A DNA stretch of 64,000 nucleotides from Bacteroidaceae bacterium (lineage in GTDB: Bacteria; Bacteroidota; Bacteroidia; Bacteroidales; Bacteroidaceae). The notes below the pieces were generated by a model, which had not been told where the DNA came from, made no database searches, and worked only from the letters and a program-made list of their open reading frames with translations. Where the stretch lies: positions 1 to 64,000 of the forward strand of contig JAKSLJ010000007.1 in NCBI GenBank assembly GCA_024401275.1, read 5' to 3'. The position numbers and the translations under genes were made by a program. This document shows, piece by piece, positions 9,190 to 16,749 of the stretch (the first letter of the stretch is position 1; every line of letters begins with the position of its first letter).

Positions 9190-9780
9190 TTAAAGGGTTA
9201 CTATTATTGGAGTATGCTTTATTGCCGGAAGAATCTTTTCTGTCAAGTCCTTTGTCTTCATCCTCAGACTTGAAGTGTTCTTGCATGGGTGGCAGCCTAC
9301 ATATTCGCTTTTCAGCACATCGCTATCTATCAATAGCTGAACCTCATTAGCGGCGTCATTCATTAGTCCCATTACAGAAACCGAGCCTGGCATTACATCC
9401 AGAAATTTCTGCATAGCCTCTCCATCTGCAAATGAAAGTCTTGCTGAGTTTATCTGTTGCGAAAGGTCTTTGGTGAGGAACTTCTTGTCGCCTGGTATCA
9501 TTAGCAGATAGAACTTCGTTTTCTGACGATTGCAAAGGAATAAATTCTTGCAGATGATAGCGTGTTTAGCTTTGTCTTCTGCATTATTATTCTTGAATTC
9601 CTCAAGCGTAGTACGCTCAAAGGCTGCGTCAATCTCCGCACATACTTCCATAGTCATAGCCGGATCATGGTCGAGACGCTCATATTCTATATTGAGGCTG
9701 TCAAGCAAATCGTAAACCCTTACTTCTCTTGGTTCGCGATCTCCTATGTTTTCTGGTCGTCCTTTATAAATCGTTAGCAT
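9190..9780 (-). CDS. proX: Prolyl-tRNA editing domain protein (ProX/YbaK family)
   Basis: The 196-residue protein belongs to the YbaK/ProX family of trans-acting editing proteins that hydrolyse mischarged aminoacyl-tRNAs, typically Ala-tRNA(Pro). The domain shows the conserved block KHAIICKNLFLCNRQKTKFYLL near residues 70-95 (the lysine of KNLF is a typical active-site residue) and GSVSVMGLMND near residue 132, followed by VGCHPCKNTSSLRM. Length fits the standalone form. It lies 4 bases after the FKBP gene. Substrate specificity is inferred from the family. Confidence 0.85.
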   Translation of the reverse strand: MLTIYKGRPENIGDREPREVRVYDLLDSLNIEYERLDHDPAMTMEVCAEIDAAFERTTLEEFKNNNAEDKAKHAIICKNLFLCNRQKTKFYLLMIPGDKKFLTKDLSQQINSARLSFADGEAMQKFLDVMPGSVSVMGLMNDAANEVQLLIDSDVLKSEYVGCHPCKNTSSLRMKTKDLTEKILPAIKHTPIIVTL

Positions 9781-9784
9781 GAAA

Positions 9785-10234
9785 TCACATTACTTTTACT
9801 AGTTCAATCTCAAATATTAGCGTAGAGTTTCCTGGTATTCCATGTGTTCCGCGTTTGCCATAACCAAGCTCTGAAGGAACAAAGATTTGCCATTTGTCGC
9901 CTTCCTTCATTTGCGGAATAGCTATCTGCCAAGCTACGATTAAGTCTGTTAGGCGGAATGCATCAGGATAACCCTGCTGTGTGTTGTCATCAAACACCTT
10001 GCCATCTATAAGAGAACCTTTATAGTAAACGGAAACAACGCTTCGTGGTTGCGCTTGTTTTCCATTTCTTTCATTTATGACTTTGTATAGAATTCCTTTT
10101 GGAAGTTGGTTTACACCTTCTTCGTTCAAAAGGTTTTCCATGAAGATTTCGTTTTCTATCCTATATTTTTCCTTGCTGTTTTTTGCCATCTTTCTTTGGT
10201 CTCTTATTTCTTGAAACCATCGTATTATGTTCAT
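9785..10234 (-). CDS. FKBP-type peptidyl-prolyl isomerase
   Basis: The 149-residue protein ends in a complete FKBP domain from about residue 50. Recognisable parts are YYKGSLIDGKVFDD, then QMKEGDKWQIFVPSELGYG, then IPGNSTLIFEIELV. It catalyses cis-trans isomerisation of proline peptide bonds. The N-terminal 45 residues are charged and lack a signal peptide, so it is likely cytosolic, unlike the many exported FKBP proteins of this phylum. It sits 35 bases after the MFS gene and 4 bases before proX. Confidence 0.9.
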   Translation of the reverse strand: MNIIRWFQEIRDQRKMAKNSKEKYRIENEIFMENLLNEEGVNQLPKGILYKVINERNGKQAQPRSVVSVYYKGSLIDGKVFDDNTQQGYPDAFRLTDLIVAWQIAIPQMKEGDKWQIFVPSELGYGKRGTHGIPGNSTLIFEIELVKVM

Positions 10235-10269
10235 GATTCAAAACTTTAATCTGCGATTCTCTAATTGAC

Positions 10270-11559
10270 TTAATTCTTGTCGCTCTTGTTCTCCTTTCCG
10301 AATTCCGGATCAATCTTTACAAGAGCAGAAACGAGGAAAGTTATAGCACAGAGAATCATGACTATGATGAAGAAATTCTGATAGCCTACATTTTCCTGTA
10401 ACCAGCCTGAGAAAAGTCCAGGAATCATCATGGAAAGCGCCATGAATGCTGTACAAAGAGCGTAATGGGAAGTCTTGTGTTCGCCACGGCTGTAGTAGAT
10501 GAGGTACATCATATAGGCTGTGAAGCCGAAGCCGTAACCGAACTGCTCAATTGCTATGCAAGCATTTATGAGAAGGAAATTATCCGGCAAAGCCATACTG
10601 AGGTAGATGTAAACTGCATCTGGAATCGTGATGGCAAATACCATTGGCCAAAGCCACTTCTTCAAACCGTCTCGACTTACCAAAACTCCACCAATAATTC
10701 CACCAAGCGTTAGACCAATAACTCCAACTGTTCCTTGTACGAAACCGATTTCCTGTGGAGAGAGGCCAAGTCCGCCTGCGCTCTGTTGCTCAATAAGGAA
10801 GAGCGGGGTAATCTTCACGAGAAGTCCTTCTGGCATACGGTAAAGAAGCATGAAACAAGTTGCAAGTATGACCTCTTTCAGCGGCATCTTTGTGAAGAAT
10901 GTCTTGATGGTTTCCCACAATTCCTTCAAAACGTCAGAGAAAGTGATATTGCCGGTAAGACCTTTGTCTGTATTTGGCTTAGGCAAAGCTCGCGTATGCC
11001 ATAGCATAAGGGCGATAAAGATGCCCGTTAATCCATAGAATATCAAACTCCACGAATACTTTACGCTACCTTTCAGCATGGTTTGAAGGTTGCCTGCTAT
11101 CATGATGAGAACGCCTGAACCGAAAAGAGATGCAAGTCTATAGAATGTACTTCTAATGCCGACAAACATAGACTGTTGGCCTTCATTCAACCCAAGCATG
11201 TAGAAACCATCTGCTGCAACATCATGTGTGGCACTTGAAAAGGCAAGAAGCCAGAAGAATGCTATCGTAGCTTGAAGCCAGAAGTCTGTCGGGATGGTGA
11301 ATGCGATACCGGCAAAGGCTGCTCCAATAAGAGCTTGCATAGTGATTATCCACCAGCGCTTTGTCTTATACATGTCTATAAACGGGCTCCATAGAGGCTT
11401 GATTGTCCATGGAAGATAGAACATTGAGGTGTAGAGCGCAATCTCTGTGTTACTCAAGTCAAACTGCTTGTACATCAACACAGCAACTTGCATTACTATT
11501 ACATATGGCAAACCTTCTGCGGAATAGAGCGAAGGCACCCATGACCAAGGATTTTTCAT
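10270..11559 (-). CDS. AmpG-like MFS transporter
   Basis: The 429-residue protein has about 12 transmembrane segments and the features of the AmpG branch of the major facilitator superfamily. The N-terminal SLYSAEGLPYVIVMQVAVLM and YLPWTIKPLWSPFID blocks are typical. AmpG imports anhydro-muropeptides for cell-wall recycling in enterobacteria; in Bacteroidetes several paralogues exist and the substrate of this one is not proven. Its place at the head of a run that ends in murF-alr is consistent with a muropeptide role. The ATG at 11559 has a good promoter 26 bases upstream. Confidence 0.85.
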   Translation of the reverse strand: MKNPWSWVPSLYSAEGLPYVIVMQVAVLMYKQFDLSNTEIALYTSMFYLPWTIKPLWSPFIDMYKTKRWWIITMQALIGAAFAGIAFTIPTDFWLQATIAFFWLLAFSSATHDVAADGFYMLGLNEGQQSMFVGIRSTFYRLASLFGSGVLIMIAGNLQTMLKGSVKYSWSLIFYGLTGIFIALMLWHTRALPKPNTDKGLTGNITFSDVLKELWETIKTFFTKMPLKEVILATCFMLLYRMPEGLLVKITPLFLIEQQSAGGLGLSPQEIGFVQGTVGVIGLTLGGIIGGVLVSRDGLKKWLWPMVFAITIPDAVYIYLSMALPDNFLLINACIAIEQFGYGFGFTAYMMYLIYYSRGEHKTSHYALCTAFMALSMMIPGLFSGWLQENVGYQNFFIIVMILCAITFLVSALVKIDPEFGKENKSDKN

Positions 11560-11584
11560 AATTGCGGTTTTGCGTTTTGCGTCT

Positions 11585-11616
11585 GCAAAGTTAACATTTT
11601 CTTCCGAATACGCAAA
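11585..11616 (-). promoter_or_regulatory. Promoter of the MFS to murF-alr gene run
   Basis: On the minus strand: TTTG (complement of 11613-11616), a spacer of exactly 19 bases, then TAACTTTGC (complement of 11585-11593). The start codon of the MFS gene is 26 bases downstream. As the gaps behind it never exceed 36 bases, this promoter may serve all seven genes down to 2821. Confidence 0.7.
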
Positions 11617-11655
11617 GAAAACATCTGATTTTGTGAAGAAAAGTAACTTTAAGCA

Positions 11656-11684
11656 TTTGTTTTATAAAAAAAAATGTAACTTTG
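11656..11684 (+). promoter_or_regulatory. Promoter of the GH5 glucanase gene
   Basis: TTTG at 11656-11659, a 17-base spacer, and TAACTTTG at 11677-11684, followed by C. Transcription would start near 11690, about 20 bases before the ATG at 11711. This rules out the longer in-frame start at 11570. Confidence 0.65.
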
Positions 11685-11710
11685 CACACGCTAACAAGAA
11701 CAAAATCAGC

Positions 11711-13450
11711 ATGAAAAGACTTATTATACTTCCGTTGATAGCCGCATTTGCGCAAGACATCAGCGCACAAATCACAGAAACTGCAACCGAAGCGGTAAAG
11801 AACATGGGCGTAGGTTGGAACCTTGGAAACACTCTTGACGCACACAAAAATTCCGGTAAGGACATAAGCGTCGCAAACTATTGGGGACAGCAAGGCGTAG
11901 ATTCCGAGACTTATTGGGGGCAACCAGTAACAAAGCCAGAACTTTTCGCCATGATGAAGAAAGCTGGTTTTGGCGCAATCCGCGTTCCCGTGACATGGTA
12001 CAACCATATGAACAAGGACGGAAAAGTTGATGCTGCATGGATGAAACGTGTACATCAGGTGGTGGATTATGTGCTGGACAACGGTCTTTATTGTATAATA
12101 AATGTTCACCATGATACTGGCGCAGACGGCGACAGCCACGTTTCTTGGATAAAGGCGGGTGAAGATTCATACAACCTCAACAAAGAGCGTTTTGAAGGTT
12201 TATGGAAGCAGATTGCTGAGGAATTCAAAGACTACGGCAAGGAACTTATCTTCGAAAGCTACAACGAGATGCTCGACAAGTACAATTCATGGTGCTTTGC
12301 CACTTTTGCTGCACCTGGCCAATATAATGCTACAGATGCAGCTTCTGCTTACAAAGGCTTGAACGGCTACGCACAGAGCTTTGTGAATGCAGTTCGTGCC
12401 ACAGGTGGAAATAACGCTTCACGCAACCTCGTAATAAACACTTACGCAGCGGCAAACGGTTATGGCACTTGGAACTCTCACCTCAAGGATCCGCTGACAA
12501 AGCTTCAGATGCCTGAGGGTGAAGCCGGAAAGGGACACATCATCTTTGAAGTTCACACTTACCCTAACATTATAACTACGAGCGGCAATACTGTTACAAA
12601 CCGTTCTCTTAGCTCTATAAAGAGTGAGGTGGACGGCATGATTAAGGTGCTGAAGGACAATCTTGTATCAAAAGGTGGTCCTGTAATCTTCGGCGAATGG
12701 GGAACGAGCAATGTGGATCAGGGAACCGGCAAGACTGATTACGACGTTCGCCGTGAGCTTATGCTTCAGTTTGCAGAATATTTTGTAAAGCAAACCAAGG
12801 CAGCCGGCATGGGAACATTCTACTGGATGGGAATGTCTGACGGTCCGATGCGAAACGTACCTGCTTTCAATCAGCCAGATCTTGCTGAATGTGTAACAAA
12901 AGCTTATCACGGCAGCAACTTTAACGGCGAATATCCAGACAAGATGGCAGCTGATGAATATGTTTGTTTCGAAGGCGACAAAGTTCTTAATTGGGGTGAC
13001 GGCATCACAATTTCTGCAGCCATGTTTGCTAATTTCAGCTCTTCATCACGCATAGTGTTAGAGTATAAGCAGGAAGCTAGCTATAACGCATTACAATTGT
13101 TCTACGGAGATTGGTCCGTCAAACCTTCTTTTACTGTTGACGGCAGCAAGCAATTCTCAGGAGACTTAGAACCAGGTAAATTCTATAATACTCCTGTTGG
13201 TACAAAACATACTACATCCCTTACCTTTAATGCTACGACTTACGACCAGTTGAAAAAGAAGGGACTTGTAATACATGGCAAAGGCGTACGTTTGTACAAG
13301 GCTATAATAACAGATAAAAGTTCTGGTATCAGCAATGCAAAGGCTGAGCAAAACAAGAGAACGGAGATATACAACATGGCAGGACAGCGAGTTGAGAAGG
13401 CTACCCGAGGCTTGTATATCATAAACGGAAAGAAGGTTTTGGTAAAATAA
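11711..13450 (+). CDS. Secreted glycoside hydrolase family 5 endoglucanase
   Basis: The 579-residue protein begins with a signal peptide (MKRLIILPLIAAFAQDISAQ) and a GH5 catalytic domain from about residue 25 to 390. GH5 enzymes cut beta-1,4-glucans or related beta-linked polymers by a retaining mechanism. The acid/base glutamate is in FESYNE (Glu186) and the nucleophile is in FGEWGT (Glu329); NVHHD and WNLGNTLD are other family motifs. A C-terminal beta-rich region (about 415-535) looks like a carbohydrate-binding module. The last 40 residues (YNMAGQRV...RGLYIINGKKVLVK) resemble a type IX secretion sorting tail. The ATG at 11711 is chosen because the promoter overlaps the longer frame. Cellulase, xyloglucanase or mannanase activity cannot be separated by eye. 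Confidence 0.93.
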   Translation: MKRLIILPLIAAFAQDISAQITETATEAVKNMGVGWNLGNTLDAHKNSGKDISVANYWGQQGVDSETYWGQPVTKPELFAMMKKAGFGAIRVPVTWYNHMNKDGKVDAAWMKRVHQVVDYVLDNGLYCIINVHHDTGADGDSHVSWIKAGEDSYNLNKERFEGLWKQIAEEFKDYGKELIFESYNEMLDKYNSWCFATFAAPGQYNATDAASAYKGLNGYAQSFVNAVRATGGNNASRNLVINTYAAANGYGTWNSHLKDPLTKLQMPEGEAGKGHIIFEVHTYPNIITTSGNTVTNRSLSSIKSEVDGMIKVLKDNLVSKGGPVIFGEWGTSNVDQGTGKTDYDVRRELMLQFAEYFVKQTKAAGMGTFYWMGMSDGPMRNVPAFNQPDLAECVTKAYHGSNFNGEYPDKMAADEYVCFEGDKVLNWGDGITISAAMFANFSSSSRIVLEYKQEASYNALQLFYGDWSVKPSFTVDGSKQFSGDLEPGKFYNTPVGTKHTTSLTFNATTYDQLKKKGLVIHGKGVRLYKAIITDKSSGISNAKAEQNKRTEIYNMAGQRVEKATRGLYIINGKKVLVK

Positions 13451-13478
13451 AAGAAAGTTTTGGCAAGATAATAGAATA

Positions 13479-13509
13479 AAGGGAACTGCAAAAAGCAGTT
13501 CCCTTTTTT
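13479..13509 (+). terminator. Intrinsic terminator of the GH5 gene
   Basis: An 11-bp stem (AAGGGAACTGC / GCAGTTCCCTT) with an AAAAA loop is followed by a run of T. It lies 28 bases after the stop codon. Confidence 0.9.
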
Positions 13510-13513
13510 ATTA

Positions 13514-13601
13514 GTAGGGCGAGGATTTCCGAACCGTTCCGCGCATATATCGGTGATGTTGCGTATATAATAGGAATGCGGCTCGGAAATCCTCGCCCTA
13601 C
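13514..13601 (+). repeat. Inverted-repeat element A (TAGGGCGAGGATTTCCGA family), full copy
   Basis: The arms at 13514-13536 and 13579-13601 are 23 bases long, start GTAGGGCGAGGATTTCCGA, and are inverted with one mismatch. About 42 bases lie between them. A second full copy is at 61450-61521 and a single arm lies inside a gene at 15831-15855. Both full copies sit between convergent genes. There is no coding capacity, so this is a MITE-like or REP-like repeat. Confidence 0.8.
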
Positions 13602-13629
13602 ATTTTTTGGTTGCAATAGGGTTGTTTCC

Positions 13630-15954
13630 TTATAATATCTCTGATTTCGGGAAATAATGCAGGAGAATCTCGTCGTATTTATAGCCTTTGGCAGCCATTA
13701 CTGCTGCTCCAATCTGGCAAAGCCCTACACCGTGTCCCCAACCGCGACCTTCGATGAGGAAGGAGGCTGATTTAGCTGAAGTTGACACTTCGGGAACTGT
13801 GGCTGATGCTTTGTGGATGTTGAACCAGCTGCTATAAAGATGGCTGTCGGAGAGTCGGCGACGAATTTCAAGTTCCTTGCCTACGATTTCTTCACGACCG
13901 TCATTATAAACAATTTTTATCTTCCAAAGTCTGCCGCTCTTTCCGCGTTCAAGAGGAATGATTTCCTTGATGTCGGGATTCTCGTAAGTGGCTGTCCAAT
14001 TGTAGAAATGGCGTGTCTCAAGGTCGTAATCGTTTAGTACTTGCTTGAGGACCTTCATTTCTTCTTCCTTGGAGTCAAACTGTTCTCTTGTGTTACAGAA
14101 TGGACAATCTACGCTGACAAGATATGGATGAGCCGTGTTGTCCCAGCAATATTCGTATTCTTCAGACTTTCCTCCGCAGCATTTAGAGAAGCGGGCGTCG
14201 CATATCTTGCCTTCATACATGAGAACCTTACCGCGAGTTTCTTCTACGGCTTCTTCTACAAGCGGAGATGTTTGCATAGTTACGCCTTGATAGCGCTGGC
14301 AATGGTCGTCTGCACAAACATCATAAATGGTGTGGGCAGAACGGTCGTACCAAACAAGCCCCCCTCCGACTCCCCCCCCTGTGGGGGAGAGATTATCATT
14401 TGGATTTGAATGGGAGTTTTCGCTTTCTACCTCAGAGTCATTTGTTATACTCCCTCCCACTGGGGGGAGGGCTGGGGGGGGGCTGATGTTTGCAATCAGC
14501 CAACTTCGTGAAAGAATGGCATGAGCTTTGAGAAGTTCCTTATCGGACATGGCACTCATCTCACTGGAAATGACGCTTTTCAAATATTCTTCAATCGGCA
14601 GAATATTAATGGCGCAGTTCTTCCCATCTGGAGTTTTTGTGAGTTTGAGTATGCCTGAGTAGGTTAACTTACGCTCTTGCTGCCAATGGAAGTTCACCCC
14701 AATAACGATGTTCTCGATGGTAAATGTGCAATCGTCGTTTGTAGGAATAAATATTGTCTCGTTGAGAAGTTGGAGTTTCTTGTATTCTCCATTGAAAGAA
14801 TACTTGATTTCTCCTTCTGTTTCAATAAGTCCAACGGCAAGTTTCCTGCCATCGTGATTGAGGTTATAATTGAGATAATCAATCAATTCAGGTGCGGAAA
14901 CCTCATTATAAATTGCTTCTGCCTCTTCTGCGGTTATTGTTTCATAGTCTTCAAGACGTGGAGTTATCAGCAAGCCTGCCATATCAAGCGCACCTGGAGA
15001 AACAAGGCGATTGTCCTTTTCCATTCCGTAGCAAGAAGGGCGATGTTGAGAACGAATGAAGATTGTTACTTCGTAGTTGTCGCCATCTTTACGAACAAAG
15101 ACGTTGAACATAGGCTCGTATTCGCCAGTTGGTATTGGAAGAGCGTTGTATATGCGAAGGAATTCTGTTATGATAGCTTCCTTGTCTTTGCTCTTTATAG
15201 AAAGGCAAGCGCCAGGCCAATTGTTGCGATAGAGAAGGGCAGAGTCACCCGAAGTAAAAACTTCGGGAACTGTGGCTCCTTTTGAAGCGTTGGTGTTTTG
15301 GTTGTAGAAAGGGACATCCTTAATCAAACCTGCCTGAAAGTGCATGTGGTCAGGTGCGGAAGCTCCGCTGCGAGGCCCATTATAGAAAATGAAACTATCA
15401 GGATTCTGTTCGGCAAAGTCAAGCATTACTAGGAAGTAAGACTTTATTTGCTGAAGTTCATGATGCTTTGAAGGTATCGTGAAATGTACAGGTAGGATAG
15501 GGAAGGGGTTGATCAAGAGCTGGAAATGCGATAGAGAGCCCGAAGTTGATACTTCAGTAACGGTGGCAAAGGACAAAGCGGTTTGCTCTTCAGGTCGATT
15601 CTTATCGCAAAGGAAACAAGGTCGCTTGGCTAGAGTAGCTTTGTCAATCTTTGCTCCGGTAGATACAATACGAGCTGGATTACATTGCTTCTTTATTATT
15701 ACGCCGTTGGAGAGAACTAGTTCTGTGACCTTGATATTCTCAAGATCGTCATAGTTCTTTTTGGCGAGTTGCCATTCTGAACGCTGTTGGTTGAAGAATT
15801 CAATTAATGTCATTTCCTGATTTTGTTGACGGCTCGGAAATCCTCGCCCTACATTAGTGAAAGACTTAGGAAGATGCGACGCTTTCTTCTTCAGCCAGCG
15901 TTGCTTCTTCTGCTCGTATTCGGCGTGATGTTTTTCTAAGAAATTGTCTGCCAT
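13630..15954 (-). CDS. DUF4922 and SpoIID domain protein interrupted by in-frame palindromic repeats
   Basis: The 774-residue protein has an N-terminal DUF4922 domain (about residues 45-430), related to the HIT/galactose-1-phosphate uridylyltransferase fold, with the histidine motif DHMHFQAG near residue 205. The C-terminal SpoIID/LytB domain (about 430-774) includes SRSWL, CCGGKSEEYEYCWD and GRGWGHGVGLCQIGA. SpoIID proteins are peptidoglycan lytic enzymes. No signal peptide is visible, which is odd for a wall hydrolase. Five stretches match repeats found elsewhere in the window: residues 34-42 (NVGRGFPSR), 130-142, 227-239 and 718-730 (ATVPEVSTSG-like), and about 489-533 (Pro/Gly-rich). The frame is intact through all of them. 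Removing them would give about 690 residues. The fusion is known in Bacteroidales; the insertions are the unusual part. Confidence 0.85.
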   Translation of the reverse strand: MADNFLEKHHAEYEQKKQRWLKKKASHLPKSFTNVGRGFPSRQQNQEMTLIEFFNQQRSEWQLAKKNYDDLENIKVTELVLSNGVIIKKQCNPARIVSTGAKIDKATLAKRPCFLCDKNRPEEQTALSFATVTEVSTSGSLSHFQLLINPFPILPVHFTIPSKHHELQQIKSYFLVMLDFAEQNPDSFIFYNGPRSGASAPDHMHFQAGLIKDVPFYNQNTNASKGATVPEVFTSGDSALLYRNNWPGACLSIKSKDKEAIITEFLRIYNALPIPTGEYEPMFNVFVRKDGDNYEVTIFIRSQHRPSCYGMEKDNRLVSPGALDMAGLLITPRLEDYETITAEEAEAIYNEVSAPELIDYLNYNLNHDGRKLAVGLIETEGEIKYSFNGEYKKLQLLNETIFIPTNDDCTFTIENIVIGVNFHWQQERKLTYSGILKLTKTPDGKNCAINILPIEEYLKSVISSEMSAMSDKELLKAHAILSRSWLIANISPPPALPPVGGSITNDSEVESENSHSNPNDNLSPTGGGVGGGLVWYDRSAHTIYDVCADDHCQRYQGVTMQTSPLVEEAVEETRGKVLMYEGKICDARFSKCCGGKSEEYEYCWDNTAHPYLVSVDCPFCNTREQFDSKEEEMKVLKQVLNDYDLETRHFYNWTATYENPDIKEIIPLERGKSGRLWKIKIVYNDGREEIVGKELEIRRRLSDSHLYSSWFNIHKASATVPEVSTSAKSASFLIEGRGWGHGVGLCQIGAAVMAAKGYKYDEILLHYFPKSEIL
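13774..13803 (-). repeat. Palindromic element B, in-frame copy 1
   Basis: Contains CTGAAGT, loop TGAC, ACTTCGGG, followed by AACTGTGGC. It encodes ATVPEVSTSA at about residue 718 of the DUF4922-SpoIID protein, just before the GRGWGHG motif. Confidence 0.7.
14355..14490 (-). repeat. C-rich inverted-repeat element C, in frame inside the SpoIID domain
   Basis: Two arms of about 35 bases, rich in C on one side (from 14355) and G on the other (to 14490), enclose about 60 bases. They are read in frame as a Pro-rich stretch (SPPPALPPVGG) and a Gly-rich stretch (LSPTGGGVGGGL) at about residues 489-533. Related C-rich/G-rich sequence lies between ilvN and ilvB (62124-62255). Confidence 0.75.
15248..15277 (-). 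repeat. Palindromic element B, in-frame copy 2
   Basis: A perfect 8-bp palindrome, CCCGAAGT, loop AAAA, ACTTCGGG (15248-15267), followed by AACTGTGGCT. It encodes ATVPEVFTSGDS at about residues 227-238. Confidence 0.8.
15539..15567 (-). repeat. Palindromic element B, in-frame copy 3
   Basis: CCCGAAGT, loop TGAT, ACTTCAGT, followed by AACGGTGGC. It encodes ATVTEVSTSGSLS at about residues 130-142 of the DUF4922-SpoIID protein. Confidence 0.75.
15831..15855 (-). repeat. Single arm of element A inside the coding sequence
   Basis: GGCTCGGAAATCCTCGCCCT and the next bases are identical to the right arm of the element at 13514-13601. Here it is read in frame as NVGRGFPSR at residues 34-42, in the charged N-terminal segment before the DUF4922 domain. 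Confidence 0.8.
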
Positions 15955-15987
15955 GATTGTAGGGAGAACCTCGCATTAATATGAGGG

Positions 15988-16020
15988 AACGGTGGCGGGG
16001 TGGCGAAGTTAAAACTTTAG
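15988..16020 (-). repeat. Degenerate copy of element B between luxS and the SpoIID gene
   Basis: GAACGGTGGC and CGAAGTTAAAACTTTAGG resemble the core and flank of element B but in a different order. It lies in the 78-base gap between luxS and the DUF4922-SpoIID start codon. Confidence 0.35.
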
Positions 16021-16032
16021 GTATGGTGGATG

Positions 16033-16545
16033 TTAAGCATCATGGAAAGCCATGCCGTTGATGTCGGCACGCTGAAGCATATCGTACTCGCAGCAGAAAG
16101 CTGTTCTGAGACGTTCTGCATAACGCTTTGCTTCCCACTTTGCCATAGGGAGATCGTGCATGAGATAGTTGCCACAAGCATCTGGTGTGTTGCCTGGCAC
16201 CTCGTCGTTGAAGTCGGCAATGAAATCCATCGTGCGGATCATAAGTTCGCGAATAATCTCGCAGTCGTAAGAACCTTTAACTATGAGATAGCTTCCAGTC
16301 ATGCAACCCATTGGTCCCCAATAGATTACTCGTTCCTTCCATTCTTCGTCATTACGAAGATAAGTAGCTGCGAGATGTTCTATAGTATGCATAGCCGCAG
16401 GATTTATTGCAGGCTCTTGGTTTGGAGCCGTCATACGAATGTCATAAGTTGTAAACTTAGACTCTCCGTCAACATCTTGTCGTGATATGTAAATGCCAGG
16501 TTTTAGGTTAGTGTGGTCAACCTGAAATGAAGGTATTACTTCCAT
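16033..16545 (-). CDS. luxS: S-ribosylhomocysteine lyase
   Basis: The 170-residue protein matches LuxS in length and motifs. It cleaves S-ribosylhomocysteine to homocysteine and DPD, the precursor of autoinducer AI-2, as part of the activated methyl cycle in the cytosol. The metal site is HTIEH (His53, His57) with Cys124 in the DACGNY segment, and the catalytic cysteine is Cys81 in GPMGCMTG. It has its own promoter box at 16593-16601 and is separated from the upstream aldolase by a strong terminator, so it is probably a single-gene transcript. Confidence 0.97.
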   Translation of the reverse strand: MEVIPSFQVDHTNLKPGIYISRQDVDGESKFTTYDIRMTAPNQEPAINPAAMHTIEHLAATYLRNDEEWKERVIYWGPMGCMTGSYLIVKGSYDCEIIRELMIRTMDFIADFNDEVPGNTPDACGNYLMHDLPMAKWEAKRYAERLRTAFCCEYDMLQRADINGMAFHDA

Positions 16546-16592
16546 ATTAATTGTGTTAGATAATTAATTAATAGTGTCAGATAATTATCGCT

Positions 16593-16601
16593 GCAAAGTT
16601 A
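16593..16601 (-). promoter_or_regulatory. -7 box of luxS
   Basis: TAACTTTGC on the minus strand, 48 bases before the ATG. No clear TTTG is found at the -33 position; the region is T-rich. Between this box and the ATG lies a direct repeat (GTGTTAGATAATTA and GTGTCAGATAATTA) spanning about 16552-16587. Confidence 0.6.
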
Positions 16602-16685
16602 CACATTTATTTTCTAAAAAAAGATTCTTAAGGAAAAAAGTTTGTTTTTGTGGGTTTTGTTTACTTGATTCTTTGAGAATAAGGC

Positions 16686-16722
16686 AAAAAAAGAGCCACC
16701 ATACAGAGGACGTATGGTGGCT
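16686..16722 (-). terminator. Intrinsic terminator of the class II aldolase gene
   Basis: An 11-bp perfect stem (AGCCACCATAC / GTATGGTGGCT) with a 7-base loop is followed on the minus strand by C and then seven T. It lies 27 bases after the stop codon. Confidence 0.92.
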
Positions 16723-16749
16723 TTGAATCTCTATTTTGTAAGATTTAGA

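Noticed and set aside
11570-11710. Longer N-terminus for the GH5 protein starting at 11570
   Set aside because: The region contains the promoter of the gene, and the signal peptide starts cleanly at the ATG at 11711.
13630-15954. The DUF4922-SpoIID gene as a pseudogene
   Set aside because: Despite five repeat insertions the frame is open throughout and all the domain motifs are intact.
16552-16587. Direct repeat in the luxS leader as a riboswitch or operator
   Set aside because: Only two short AT-rich copies, no conserved aptamer features; S-adenosylmethionine-type motifs were not seen.
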